Assembly (NCBI RefSeq): GCF_014137975.1
Contig: NZ_JACGWZ010000004.1
Span: 310,001 to 374,000 of the forward strand
From: Halosaccharopolyspora lacisalsi
GTDB taxonomy: Bacteria; Actinomycetota; Actinomycetes; Mycobacteriales; Pseudonocardiaceae
Direction: 5' to 3'
Length of the DNA: 64,000 nt
In this document: positions 19,017-27,868 of the stretch, piece by piece
How the letters are laid out: every line of letters begins with the position of its first letter
How positions within the stretch are numbered: position 1 is the first letter of the stretch
Program-made: the position numbers and the translations under genes
The notes under the pieces: generated by a model
What the model was told of the DNA's origin: nothing
What the model saw: only the letters and a program-made list of their open reading frames with translations
Databases searched by the model: none

Positions 19017-20012
19017 TTGGCCGTCATCACGTATCGGCAGGCGCTGCACGACACGCTGCGCGAGGAAATGCTCGTCGACGAGGACGTGTTCCTCATCGGC
19101 GAGGAGATCGGAGTCTTCGAGGGCTCCTACAAGATCACCGCCGGCTTGCTCGACGAGTTCGGGGAGAAACGGGTCCGCGACACCCCGATCGCCGAGGAGG
19201 GCTTCGTCGGTGCGGCGGTCGGGGCCGCGATGTTGGGACTGCGCCCGGTCGCCGAGCTCATGACGATCAACTTCTCGTTGATCGCGCTGGACCAGATCGT
19301 CAACCACGCGGCCAAGATCTACGGCATGTTCGGCGGCCAGTGCAGCGTGCCGATGGTCATGCGCACGCCCGGTGGTGGCGGCCAGCAGCTCGGTGCCACC
19401 CACTCGCAGAACATCGAGCTGTACTACGCGTTCGTCCCCGGCCTCAAGGTCGTGGCCCCCAGTACCCCGGCCGACGCCAGGTCGCTGTTGCTGGCTTCCA
19501 TCCGCGACAACGACCCGGTGCTGTTCCTGGAGAACCTCTCCCTCTACAACACCAAGGGCGAGGTTCCGGAGCAGGCCGAGCAGGTCGAGATCGGCAAGGC
19601 GGCCGTGACCAGGCCCGGCAGTGACGTCACCATCATCGGCTACTCCAGGATGGCCACCGTGGCTCAGCAGGTGGCCGAGAAGCTGGCCGACGAGGAGGGC
19701 ATCTCCGCCGAGGTGGTCGACCTGCGCAGCCTGCGCCCGTTGGACCGTGACACCCTCGTACAGTCGGTGCGCAAGACCGGGTGTGCCGTGATCGCCGAGG
19801 ACGACTGGCTGACCTACGGCATCGGCGCCGAGGTCGCGGCCTCGCTGTCCGACGGTGCCTTCGACTACCTGGACGTCCCCGTGCGCCGGGTCGCCGCTGC
19901 CGAGGTGCCGCTGCCGTACGCCAAACCACTCGAGCGTGCGGCGCTGCCCTCCGCCGACTCCCTGACCACCGCCGTGCGTGAGACTCTCGACGCCGTCGGC
20001 CGCCGCCGCTGA
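19017..20012 (+). CDS. pdhB: Pyruvate dehydrogenase-type E1 beta subunit
   Basis: A 331-residue transketolase-like beta subunit starting at TTG 19017 after CCAGGAG. Visible family segments are YRQALHDTLREEM, FLIGEEIGVFEGSYK, DTPIAEEGFVGAAVGAAM and the transketolase C-terminal VVDLRSLRPLDRDTL. It forms E1 with the alpha subunit and carries part of the active site. The 74-base gap after the alpha gene holds only its ribosome binding site. Confidence 0.93.
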   Translation: MAVITYRQALHDTLREEMLVDEDVFLIGEEIGVFEGSYKITAGLLDEFGEKRVRDTPIAEEGFVGAAVGAAMLGLRPVAELMTINFSLIALDQIVNHAAKIYGMFGGQCSVPMVMRTPGGGGQQLGATHSQNIELYYAFVPGLKVVAPSTPADARSLLLASIRDNDPVLFLENLSLYNTKGEVPEQAEQVEIGKAAVTRPGSDVTIIGYSRMATVAQQVAEKLADEEGISAEVVDLRSLRPLDRDTLVQSVRKTGCAVIAEDDWLTYGIGAEVAASLSDGAFDYLDVPVRRVAAAEVPLPYAKPLERAALPSADSLTTAVRETLDAVGRRR

Positions 20013-20039
20013 TCCCTGCTTTTCGCGCGAGGAAGATCC

Positions 20040-21329
20040 ATGACAGAAATCCAGATGCCGCGCCTGTCCGACACGATGGAGGAGGGCGTGATCGCGGCCT
20101 GGCGCAAACAGGTCGGCGACACCATCAGCCGTGGTGACGTGGTGGCCGACATCGAGACCGACAAGGCCATCATGGAGCTGGAGTCCTACGACGACGGTGT
20201 CCTGGAGAAGGTGCTCATCGGCGAGGGCGAGACCGTGCCGATCGGGACCCCGATCGGGTTGATGGGCGACGGTTCCGGTGCTGCCGCCGAGGCCGGAGCA
20301 CAGACGTCGGCCCAGCCGACCGCTCCCGCCGAGCAGCCGGCCGCATCCACCGAGCAGCCGGCTGCCGAGCAGGAGTCGGCTCGGGAATCCGCTCCCGCCG
20401 TCGAGCAGCAGGAGGACGGGGGCCGACGCCCCAAGTCGTCCCCGCTGGCCCGGGCCGTGGCCAAGGAGCAGGGCGTCGACCTGTCGACGGTGACCGGCAC
20501 CGGACCCGGTGGGCGGATCATCCGTGCCGACATCGAGGCGGCGGCTTCGGTGGCTCCGGCCGAGCCCGCAGAGCAGGCCACGGCGGCTCCGGAGACCCCC
20601 GCTCCGGCCGTGTCCGAGGCAGTGGGGACCTCGAACGAGGACGTCGAGGAGATCCCGCTCAACAACATCCGCAAGGTGACCGCCAAGCGCCTGACCGAGA
20701 GCAAGCAGCAGGCCCCGCACATCTACCTGACCAGCGCGATCGACGTGACCGATCTCGTGGCTTTTCGGGCCGATCTCAACGAGCGGTTGCAGGCCGCGGG
20801 CGGCCCGAAGGTCAGCGTCAACGACCTGGTGGTCAAGGCGGTGGCGACCGCGCTGCGGGCCAACCCCTCGGTCAACGTCTCCTTCGACGGTGACAAGCTG
20901 CTGCAGCACAAGCGGATTCACCTCGGGGTCGCGGTGGCCACCGACTCGGGCCTCATGGTGCCGGTGGTGGCAGACGCGGACCGCAAGAGCGTTTCGGAGA
21001 TCGCGGCCGACGGTCGGGACAAGGCCGAGCGGGCTCGTGAGCGCAAGCTCAAGCCGGACGAGATGACCGGGAGCACCTTCAGCGTGTCGAACCTGGGCAT
21101 GTTCGGCATCGAGGAGTTCACCGCTGTGATCAACCCGCCGGAAGCCGGGATCCTCGCGGTTGGTGCGACCAGGGACGAGGTGCAGGTGCGCGACGGCGAG
21201 TTCGTGGCGCGCAAGATGCTGCGGGTGACGTTGTCGGCCGACCACCGCGCCGTGGACGGTGCCGTCGGTGCCCAGTTCCTTCAGCAGCTCACCTCGTTGC
21301 TGGAGGACCCGCTGCGCATCATCGCCTGA
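20040..21329 (+). CDS. pdhC: Dihydrolipoamide acyltransferase (E2)
   Basis: A 429-residue E2 core protein. One lipoyl domain carries lipoyl Lys42 in IETDKAIMELESY. An Ala/Pro/Glu linker leads to a peripheral subunit-binding domain (SSPLARAVAKEQGVDLSTV with GTGPGGRI). The catalytic acyltransferase domain ends in SADHRAVDG (His402, Asp406). It transfers the acyl group from E1 to CoA and completes a four-gene complex in E3-E1alpha-E1beta-E2 order. A hairpin terminator follows. Confidence 0.94.
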   Translation: MTEIQMPRLSDTMEEGVIAAWRKQVGDTISRGDVVADIETDKAIMELESYDDGVLEKVLIGEGETVPIGTPIGLMGDGSGAAAEAGAQTSAQPTAPAEQPAASTEQPAAEQESARESAPAVEQQEDGGRRPKSSPLARAVAKEQGVDLSTVTGTGPGGRIIRADIEAAASVAPAEPAEQATAAPETPAPAVSEAVGTSNEDVEEIPLNNIRKVTAKRLTESKQQAPHIYLTSAIDVTDLVAFRADLNERLQAAGGPKVSVNDLVVKAVATALRANPSVNVSFDGDKLLQHKRIHLGVAVATDSGLMVPVVADADRKSVSEIAADGRDKAERARERKLKPDEMTGSTFSVSNLGMFGIEEFTAVINPPEAGILAVGATRDEVQVRDGEFVARKMLRVTLSADHRAVDGAVGAQFLQQLTSLLEDPLRIIA

Positions 21330-21336
21330 CCGGGGT

Positions 21337-21372
21337 GGGGTTGGGCGGTTCCCGCGAAAACCGCCCAACCCC
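21337..21372. terminator. Hairpin terminator between convergent genes
   Basis: A perfect 14-bp stem (ggggttgggcggtt with its complement, arms 21337-21350 and 21359-21372) and an 8-base loop lie between the E2 stop and the convergent siderophore-binding gene stop. Confidence 0.8.
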
Positions 21373-21383
21373 GTCCGATCGGC

Positions 21384-22409
21384 TCAGCTCAGCGCCTTCG
21401 CCAGCATCGGGGCGATCCTGTCCAGGACGAAGGGGATGCTCGACACGGTCGACGAGCCCAGCGCCATCGTCAGGTCGTAGTCGTCCAGCAGCACGAGACC
21501 ACCGCGCTTGGCCGCGGGCAGGTTGTTGAGGAGCGGATCGTTGCGCACGGCTTGGACGTCGGTCGGCTTGGCCGTGGTGACGAGGACGACATCGGCGTCC
21601 AGCATTCCCACGTTCTCCTTGCTGACCTTGACGTTGAACTCCTCGCCGTTACCGAGCTCGCGAATCGACGGGGACAACCGCAGGCCGAGCTGCTCCAGCA
21701 GGTGCGTGCGGGCGTCCTGAGCGGTGTAGGCGGCGTAGGTGCCCTTCGAGTCGGTGCGCACCGTGACGTGGGTGCGACCTTCGAACACCGGGTTCTCCCG
21801 GCGGGTTCGCTCGATCTTGCCCTGGGTGTCGGCGATGAGCTTGGCGGTCTCCTCGGGCTTGCCCAGCGCCTTGCCGATGGTCTCGGCCTGCTGCCGCCAG
21901 GCCACGCCGTAGTCGATCGAGTTCGGCGGCTGTGCCACCACCGGTGCGAACTTGCCCAGGCGGTTGTACATCTCCGAGGTGAGCGCGCTCTGCACGGCCG
22001 TGATGGCCTGCGGAGCTAGCGCGACGACGGACTCGGCGGTGTAGTCGCTGCCGAACAGCTTCGGCCGCTTTCCCCGCAACATCTGCTCGACCCACGGGCC
22101 GACACCGCTGGACCACGGACCCCACTGGTAGAGCCCCTCCGGAACCACGCCCAGCGGCAGCGCCACGTCGTGGTCGGTGATGCCCAGAGTCACGATCCGC
22201 TGCGGGGCCGTCTCGATCGTGGAGCGGCCGTACTTGTTCGCGATCGTGACCGGGAAGCCCGGCGCGCTCCTGGCCTGGCTCTGCGGCGTTCCTCCGCCGG
22301 TGGCGCACGCGCTCAGGCCCGCGGCCGCCGCACCGGCCGCTCCGAGCAGCAGACCGCGGCGGCTCAGCTTCGACGTGCCCGCGGCGGGCACACCTGGACG
22401 AGAACTCAT
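21384..22409 (-). CDS. Iron-siderophore ABC transporter substrate-binding lipoprotein
   Basis: A 341-residue FecB/FepB-type periplasmic-binding protein. The signal has a twin-arginine-like SRRGLLLG start and a lipobox LSAC, giving a lipid-anchored mature protein. The domain begins ETAPQRIVTLGITDHDVALPLGVVP, typical of siderophore binding. ATG 22409 has AAGGA eight bases upstream; the GTG two codons earlier is too close to it. No permease or ATPase genes are adjacent, so it uses transport parts encoded elsewhere. An IdeR-type iron box lies upstream. Confidence 0.93.
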   Translation of the reverse strand: MSSRPGVPAAGTSKLSRRGLLLGAAGAAAAGLSACATGGGTPQSQARSAPGFPVTIANKYGRSTIETAPQRIVTLGITDHDVALPLGVVPEGLYQWGPWSSGVGPWVEQMLRGKRPKLFGSDYTAESVVALAPQAITAVQSALTSEMYNRLGKFAPVVAQPPNSIDYGVAWRQQAETIGKALGKPEETAKLIADTQGKIERTRRENPVFEGRTHVTVRTDSKGTYAAYTAQDARTHLLEQLGLRLSPSIRELGNGEEFNVKVSKENVGMLDADVVLVTTAKPTDVQAVRNDPLLNNLPAAKRGGLVLLDDYDLTMALGSSTVSSIPFVLDRIAPMLAKALS

Positions 22410-22445
22410 CGACACATCCTTCGGTCGGCACCTGAACGATTTTCG

Positions 22446-22464
22446 TCAAGTAAGCCTAACCTAA
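22446..22464 (-). promoter_or_regulatory. IdeR/DtxR iron box
   Basis: On the minus strand the 19 bases read ttaggttaggcttacttga, matching the palindromic DtxR/IdeR consensus TTAGGTTAGGCTAACCTAA at 16 of 19 positions. It sits 37 bases upstream of the siderophore-binding gene, so iron-dependent repression is expected. Confidence 0.8.
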
Positions 22465-22575
22465 ATGTGTGGAAGTGTGCCCGGTTTTACGGGGAGGGGG
22501 TAACCTCGTAAGTACGTACCTGGTCACGTCCGGTGAGGCGTGCGGGGGGCGTACACGATTCGCACGGGAGTGGCG

Positions 22576-22803
22576 ATGAGTGACGACGACGTGTTCAGCC
22601 GCCGCTGGGTCTTCACCGAGGACGAGCTGCTCAGGATGCTCTGGCGCTGTCACGGTGGCGAGAATCCCGATGTGGTGCTCCTGGAGCTGCACGCCCATCA
22701 CCACAACGAGCGACGTCGACCACCGCCGCTGACTCGGCACGCCTCGCGAGGCACGCCGCGCACCACCAGGCACGTCCGTCGCGGGGACGATTCGAGGCGG
22801 TGA
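22576..22803 (+). CDS. Small hypothetical protein
   Basis: A 75-residue protein from ATG 22576 (GGGAG upstream). The first half is acidic to amphipathic (MSDDDVFSRRWVFTEDELLRM); the second half is rich in Arg and His. I do not recognise a family. Its TGA overlaps a GTG that could start the next gene (GTGA at 22800), which hints at coupling with the EI24 membrane protein. The reverse-strand frames here look like shadows. Confidence 0.5.
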   Translation: MSDDDVFSRRWVFTEDELLRMLWRCHGGENPDVVLLELHAHHHNERRRPPPLTRHASRGTPRTTRHVRRGDDSRR

Positions 22804-22877
22804 TCCGCACGGGTGCGACCGTGTCGGATACGGTCCGTCGGGAAGACGACGGCTCACCATCGGGGAGAACACCCGCC

Positions 22878-23651
22878 ATGCACGAATTCGCCGCCGGTGC
22901 TCGCGCGTTGGGCGCCGGGTTCGGGGTCATCCTGCGTTCCCCGAAGTTGTTGGCGCTCGGAGCCCTACCGGCGTTGATCAGTGCAGTGCTGTACCTGGCC
23001 GCGATCGGCGGGCTGACCTACTTCAGCGGTGATGTGGCGAGTTGGATGACGCCCTTCGCCGACGACTGGACGAGCTTCTGGCGCGGTGGGATGCGGATCG
23101 TGCTGGCCGTGGCGCTCGTCGCGGTGGCGGTACTGGTGGCATCGCTGTCGTTCGTCGTGGTGACGCTGCTCATCGGAGGCCCCTTCTACGAGCACATCGC
23201 CGAGATCGCCGAGCGGCGGATCGGGCTCGACAGCAGTGATGACGGAGCGGGCCCGCTGCGCTCGCTGCTGCGTGGGCTGGGCGACGCGGTCAAGCTCGTG
23301 TCCGTCGCCCTGTCCGGCGCGGCCGTGCTGTTCTGCCTCGGCTTCGTGCCGATCGTGGGGCAGATCGCGGCCCCGATCCTGGGGGTGCTGTTCGGTGCCT
23401 GGATCATCAGTCTGGAAATGGTGGGCCTGGTCTTTCAGCGCCGTGGCCGGGGGATGCGTCAACGGCACCGCGTCCTGCGCGGTGAGCGAGCCACCGTACT
23501 CGGGTTCGGTGTGCCGACCTACCTGCTGTGCCTGGTACCGGTGCTCCAGCTGGTGGTGATTCCCTCGGCCGTCGTCGGTGGCACGATGCTGGCGCACCGG
23601 CTGCTCGGCCCCGCTCGTTCGGTGCCGGCCGAATCCGCCCCGACGCCCTAG
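22878..23651 (+). CDS. EI24/CysZ-like membrane protein
   Basis: A 257-residue EI24-domain protein with four or more membrane segments. The N-terminal amphipathic part MHEFAAGARALGAGFGVILRSPKLL is typical for the family; the Rv-type mycobacterial homologues are similar in length. I start it at ATG 22878, which has GGGGAG upstream; GTG 22800 would add 26 residues and couple it to the small gene. CysZ relatives conduct sulfate, but actinobacterial members have no proven role. Confidence 0.82.
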   Translation: MHEFAAGARALGAGFGVILRSPKLLALGALPALISAVLYLAAIGGLTYFSGDVASWMTPFADDWTSFWRGGMRIVLAVALVAVAVLVASLSFVVVTLLIGGPFYEHIAEIAERRIGLDSSDDGAGPLRSLLRGLGDAVKLVSVALSGAAVLFCLGFVPIVGQIAAPILGVLFGAWIISLEMVGLVFQRRGRGMRQRHRVLRGERATVLGFGVPTYLLCLVPVLQLVVIPSAVVGGTMLAHRLLGPARSVPAESAPTP

Positions 23652-23667
23652 GAGCGGCCTCGAGGAG

Positions 23668-24135
23668 TCAGCCGGTCTCGCCCGTGCGAAGCTTGTGGGC
23701 GACCGTGCTCAGTCCTTCGGACAGCGTCGTGAGTTGCTCCGCGCTGAGCTGGTCGATGAGCGACGACCGAACCAGGTTGACGTGGTCCGGTGCGGCCTCG
23801 CGGAGTTTTCGGCGGCCGTGATCGGTGAGCACGGCGTGGACTCCGCGCTCGTCGCTCGGGCAGGTGCGTCGGTGGACCAGTCCGGCCTTTTCGAGTCGAC
23901 CGATCTGGTAGGTCAGTCCGCTCTTGGAGGTCACCACCTTCTCGGCCAGCTCGGTCATGCGCAGCTCGCCTTCCGGTGCGTCGGACAGTCGCACCAGGAT
24001 CTCGTACTGCGGGTGGGAGAGCCCGGCCTGATCGCGTAGTTGCTGCTCCACGCGGCGTTCCACCAGATGACTCGCTTCGAGGAAGGCCGTCCAGGCCGCC
24101 ATCTCCTGTTGATTCAGCCACTGCGATTCCGTCAC
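23668..24135 (-). CDS. MarR-family transcriptional regulator
   Basis: A 155-residue winged-helix repressor starting at GTG 24135. The recognition region is MTELAEKVVTSKSGLTYQIGRLEKAGLV, and the wing is RRTCPSDERGVHAVLTDHG. It is divergent from a DoxX gene, and a perfect 18-bp palindrome lies between them. MarR proteins of this arrangement usually repress the neighbour in response to phenolics, quinones or electrophiles. Confidence 0.92.
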   Translation of the reverse strand: MTESQWLNQQEMAAWTAFLEASHLVERRVEQQLRDQAGLSHPQYEILVRLSDAPEGELRMTELAEKVVTSKSGLTYQIGRLEKAGLVHRRTCPSDERGVHAVLTDHGRRKLREAAPDHVNLVRSSLIDQLSAEQLTTLSEGLSTVAHKLRTGETG

Positions 24136-24185
24136 ACCACCATCCTAGAGATTGTTCAACTTGGAACCACTCGGTACGCTCGGTA

Positions 24186-24203
24186 TAGTTCGAATTCGAA
24201 CTA
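24186..24203. promoter_or_regulatory. Perfect 18-bp palindrome, candidate MarR operator
   Basis: TAGTTCGAATTCGAACTA is fully self-complementary, and sits 50 bases from the marR start and 31 bases before the doxX start. Its position overlaps where either promoter would be. It is the most likely binding site of the adjacent repressor. Confidence 0.75.
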
Positions 24204-24234
24204 ATCGACCGTCGCTGAAGGGAAACAACCACCG

Positions 24235-24657
24235 ATGCCACAGCCGACACAGTGGGCCCGTGATCTCGCGCTCCTGCTGGCCAGGATCGCCGTGGGGATC
24301 GTGTTCATCGCCCACGGTCTCCAGAAGTTCCTGCAATGGGGTATCGGCGGCACCGCCGGCTCGTTCGAGGGCATGGGCATCCCCCTGCCCGGCGCTTCGG
24401 CCTGGGCCGCCGCGTTGATCGAGACGCTCGGCGGGGTGGCCCTGCTGGTGGGACTGGCACTCCCGGTCGCGGGCGTGCTGCTCGCGTTGAACATGCTCGG
24501 GGCGCTGTTCCTGGTGCACTTCGGCCAGGGATTCTTCGCCTCCGGCAACGGAATCGAGTACGTGCTCGTGCTCGCGGTGACCGCGCTGGCGCTCGGTTTC
24601 AACGGTGGTGGATACGCGCTCGACCGGGCCTTCACCACCGGACGTGGCAGGGACTGA
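24235..24657 (+). CDS. DoxX-family membrane protein
   Basis: A 140-residue protein with four membrane helices. It has the family start RDLALLLARIAVGIVFIAHG and the second-helix pattern ASAWAAALIETLGGVALLVG. Actinobacterial DoxX proteins are linked to thiol redox and oxidative stress responses. It is preceded by the palindrome shared with the MarR gene and followed by a hairpin terminator. Confidence 0.92.
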   Translation: MPQPTQWARDLALLLARIAVGIVFIAHGLQKFLQWGIGGTAGSFEGMGIPLPGASAWAAALIETLGGVALLVGLALPVAGVLLALNMLGALFLVHFGQGFFASGNGIEYVLVLAVTALALGFNGGGYALDRAFTTGRGRD

Positions 24658-24675
24658 GAGCCCGGAACACTTCCG

Positions 24676-24710
24676 GTCCCGGACGGGCACGGCCCCTGCC
24701 CGTCCGGGAC
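24676..24710 (+). terminator. Hairpin terminator after doxX
   Basis: A perfect 14-bp stem (gtcccggacgggca, arms 24676-24689 and 24697-24710) with a 7-base loop lies 18 bases beyond the DoxX stop. Confidence 0.75.
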
Positions 24711-24830
24711 TTCCGTGGGACCCGCCGTGCACGCGCCCGGCCTACGAGCACCGCGTTGCCGGCGAGTTCCGCACAGCGCCGTTCGTCCGGTCAGGGTGCC
24801 GACCGAGCGCTCCGCGGGTATGCCTGAGCA

Positions 24831-25553
24831 ATGGCCAAGCGCGCGACCGCCGCCCCCGAGCCGATCACCGCGGAACCTCCGGTGCGGCCGCGGCCCGCTC
24901 CGCTCGGGGTGGCTCTCAACGACGTGACGTTCCTGCACTGGCCGATCGATCCGGCGCGAGTCGGCCCGCTGCTCCCACCGGGCACCGAGCCCGACACCTA
25001 CGACGGGGAGACCTACATCGGGCTGGTCGCGTTCCGGATGCGCTCCTACGGCGAGTTCCTGGAGACCAACGTCCGGGTCTACTCGGTCGACGAGAACGGC
25101 CGTCGCGGCATCGTCTTCCTGAGCATGGAGTGCGACCGCCTGCCCTGGGTGCTGGCCGCCCGGGCCGGAGGGCTGCCCTACGCCTGGTCGCGGATGAGCC
25201 TGGTCCGCGACGTCCACCGGCTGACCTACACCAGCCTCCGGCACCGGCCGGGACCGTCCACCCGCGGGAATCGAATCCGGATCCGGGTCGGGTCACCGAT
25301 CGAGCCCACACCGTTCGAGCACTTCCTCACCGCCCGCTGGCGGCTGCACCTGCGCGTGCTCGACCGCACCGTCACCGCACCGCTGTTCCACGACCGCTGG
25401 CCGCTGCACGCGGCCGAGCTGCTCGATCTGGATGACCAGCTCGTCACCGCGACCGGGCTACCCGCTCCCACCGACGCGCCGGCCAGCGTGCTCTACGCTC
25501 CGTCCGTGCACGGCCGGTTCGGCGTGGCGAGGCCGGTTCGTGGAGTTGGATGA
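24831..25553 (+). CDS. DUF2071 (YqjF-like) protein
   Basis: A 240-residue protein of the DUF2071 family, whose fold resembles acetoacetate decarboxylase. Typical segments are FLHWPIDPARVGPLLPPG, YIGLVAFRM, ETNVRVYSVDENGRRGIVFLS and LPYAWSRM. No catalytic function is established. It stands alone between a terminator and the M20 hydrolase gene. Confidence 0.85.
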   Translation: MAKRATAAPEPITAEPPVRPRPAPLGVALNDVTFLHWPIDPARVGPLLPPGTEPDTYDGETYIGLVAFRMRSYGEFLETNVRVYSVDENGRRGIVFLSMECDRLPWVLAARAGGLPYAWSRMSLVRDVHRLTYTSLRHRPGPSTRGNRIRIRVGSPIEPTPFEHFLTARWRLHLRVLDRTVTAPLFHDRWPLHAAELLDLDDQLVTATGLPAPTDAPASVLYAPSVHGRFGVARPVRGVG

Positions 25554-25617
25554 GGACAGGCCGCCACCGCGGCCGCGTTCTCGGCCTCACGGGCGCCGAG
25601 CTCCTAGGATCCGAGGT

Positions 25618-26949
25618 GTGACCGACAAGCGCCCCACCAGCGAGCCCGTCCCGCCCGACACGTCCTACCTGCGTTCGATGACCGAGGCCACCGAACGCGC
25701 CGTGGCCGGCAGCCGAGCCCCGCGTTCGTCGTCGACGGGGGCCGGAGAACAGCTGTGCCGCGATGTCGAGCAGCAGCTGGACTCGTGTGCCGAGGATCTC
25801 GTGGCGCTGAGTCGCGACGTGCACGCCCATCCCGAGGAGGGGTTCGCCGAGCACGGCTCGGTCGAACGGGTCGCGACCGTGCTGCGGCGATACGGGCATC
25901 TCCCGCGGGTCGGTGTCGGTGGGCTGGACACGGCGCTGCGCGCGGAGTCCGGAGCAGGAGCTCCGCACGTGGCGGTGCTCGCCGAGTACGACGCCCTGCC
26001 CGGCATCGGCCACGGCTGTGGTCACAACGTCATTTGTGCGAGCGCGGTGGGCGCTTTCCTGGCGGCGGCATCGGCGACGACCACCACGGGCGGCAGGGTC
26101 AGTCTCGTGGGCACCCCCGCGGAAGAGGGGGGAGGCGGCAAGGAGTTGCTGGCCAGGCGGGGCGTCTTCGACGACGTCGACGCCGTGGTGATGCTGCACC
26201 CCTTCTCGCACGACATCGCCGCGCATCCCTTCCTGGGACGTCGCCAGCTCGAAGTGGTCTTTCACGGGGTGGCCGCACACGCCTCGGCCCAGCCGTTCAT
26301 GGGGCGCAACGCCCTGGACGCGGTGGTCGCCACCTATCAGGGGGTCGCCGCGCTCCGCCAGCACATCCCGCCCACCGACCGGGTCCACGGGATCATCACC
26401 GACGGAGGAAAGCGACCGAACGTCGTACCCGAGCGTGCTTCGGCGCTGTTCTACCTGCGTTCGGCCGAGACCGGGCCCCTGCAGGACCTGACTCGGCGGC
26501 TGGAGGCGATCGCCCAGGGCGCGGCGGAGATGACCGGGTGCGGTGTGGAACTGCTGTGGGACTCACAACCGGGATACCTGCCGATCCGGCACAACGAGGC
26601 ATTGGCGGGTCGGTGGGCGCAGCACCAGGCGCGGCGAGGACGCACGTCGCTGCCGCGTGGTGTGGTCCCCGAGTACGTCACGGGCTCCACCGACCTCGGC
26701 AACCTCAGTCATCGGGTACCCGCGATGCACCCGATGATCGCGCTGGAGGGGGAGAGCCTGTCCCTGCACACCGCGGAGTTCGCCACGGCCGCCGGTGCGA
26801 CCACTGGTGACCGGGCTGTTCTCGACGGTGCGGCGGGGCTGGCCCTGACCGCGGTGGACTACCTCGCCGACGCCGAGCTGCGCCGCGCGGTCACCGAGGA
26901 GTTCGAGGCCGCGGGCGGCGCGGTGGACGTCGCCTCCTTCTTCGACTGA
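25618..26949 (+). CDS. M20-family amidohydrolase/peptidase
   Basis: A 443-residue zinc hydrolase of the aminoacylase/PaaJ-like M20D group. The metal-binding motif is GHGCGHN, the catalytic acid is in GTPAEEGGGGK, and the dimerisation-domain segments are FHGVAAHASAQPFMGRNALDA and DGGKRPNVVPE. It starts at GTG 25618 with a CGAGG site; an in-frame extension to 25432 overlaps the DUF2071 gene and is not real. The group removes acyl groups from amino acids or cuts small amides; the substrate is unknown. Confidence 0.9.
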   Translation: MTDKRPTSEPVPPDTSYLRSMTEATERAVAGSRAPRSSSTGAGEQLCRDVEQQLDSCAEDLVALSRDVHAHPEEGFAEHGSVERVATVLRRYGHLPRVGVGGLDTALRAESGAGAPHVAVLAEYDALPGIGHGCGHNVICASAVGAFLAAASATTTTGGRVSLVGTPAEEGGGGKELLARRGVFDDVDAVVMLHPFSHDIAAHPFLGRRQLEVVFHGVAAHASAQPFMGRNALDAVVATYQGVAALRQHIPPTDRVHGIITDGGKRPNVVPERASALFYLRSAETGPLQDLTRRLEAIAQGAAEMTGCGVELLWDSQPGYLPIRHNEALAGRWAQHQARRGRTSLPRGVVPEYVTGSTDLGNLSHRVPAMHPMIALEGESLSLHTAEFATAAGATTGDRAVLDGAAGLALTAVDYLADAELRRAVTEEFEAAGGAVDVASFFD

Positions 26950-27085
26950 ACCCGGTGCTCCGGGACGATCGCGCGGGATCGGTTCCCGCTGTGTCGGACA
27001 TCTGTGGGACTCGCCATGCACACACGTCCGGGGGAACCCGCCGTGGCATCCTGACTTCGCAACCTCCGCCCCCCGCAGCAACGGT

Positions 27086-27796
27086 GTGTCTTTCGTGAAT
27101 CGACTCGCGTGGCAGGTGAGCCTGCCACTGCTCGGCTCCGTGTCCGTGCTCGCCCTGGCCGTAGCCGCCGCGGCGCTGGTGCTGGTCTCCTCCGGCAGAT
27201 CGTGGCGGCTGCTGCGTACCGTCGTGACCATCGCTCACGAGGGGGGCCACGCCGTGGTCGCGTTGTTGAGCGGTCGCAAGCTCAACGGCATCCGGCTGCA
27301 TTCCGACACCTCCGGCCTCACGGTCTCGACCGGCCGTGCGAGTGGCCCCGGCATGGTGTTCACCCTGTTCGCCGGCTATCCGGCCGTGTCGCTGCTCGGA
27401 CTCGCCGGAGCCTGGCTGGTGACCACCGACAGGGTTCGGCTGATGCTCTGGATCGCCGTCGGGCTGCTGGTGCTCATGCTGCTCGCCCTGCGCAACGTCT
27501 ACGGCATCGTGTCGGTGATCGTCACCGGTGGACTGGTGTTCGCGATCTCCTGGTTCGCCACGCCGGCCGTGCAGGCACTGAGCTGCGGGTTGATGAGCTG
27601 GTTCCTGCTGTTCGGCGGGATCCGGCCGATCACGGAGCTGTCCTCGAAGCGGCGGCGTGGCCGTGCCCAGGATTCCGACGCCGACCAGCTCGCCAGGTTG
27701 GCGCGGGTTCCCGCGCCGCTGTGGTTGCTGCTCTGGCTCGCCATCGGTCTCGGCTGTCTGTTGTTCGGCGGTCACTGGCTGCTCGTCCGGCCCTGA
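27086..27796 (+). CDS. M50-like integral membrane metalloprotease
   Basis: A 236-residue protein with about six membrane helices and an HExxH zinc site (IAHEGGHAVVALLSGRKL) in the second. It matches the M50B-type group of small actinobacterial membrane peptidases, whose usual mid-protein FAGYPAVSLLGLAG motif is present. The start is GTG 27086; no strong ribosome binding site is seen. The function is probably intramembrane proteolysis, substrate unknown. Confidence 0.85.
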   Translation: MSFVNRLAWQVSLPLLGSVSVLALAVAAAALVLVSSGRSWRLLRTVVTIAHEGGHAVVALLSGRKLNGIRLHSDTSGLTVSTGRASGPGMVFTLFAGYPAVSLLGLAGAWLVTTDRVRLMLWIAVGLLVLMLLALRNVYGIVSVIVTGGLVFAISWFATPAVQALSCGLMSWFLLFGGIRPITELSSKRRRGRAQDSDADQLARLARVPAPLWLLLWLAIGLGCLLFGGHWLLVRP

Positions 27797-27868
27797 GAGG
27801 CGGCGCTCGGGAGTGTCGACCGCGTGGTTGCTCGCCGACCTCGGATGGACCAATATCGCGTCGTGACG

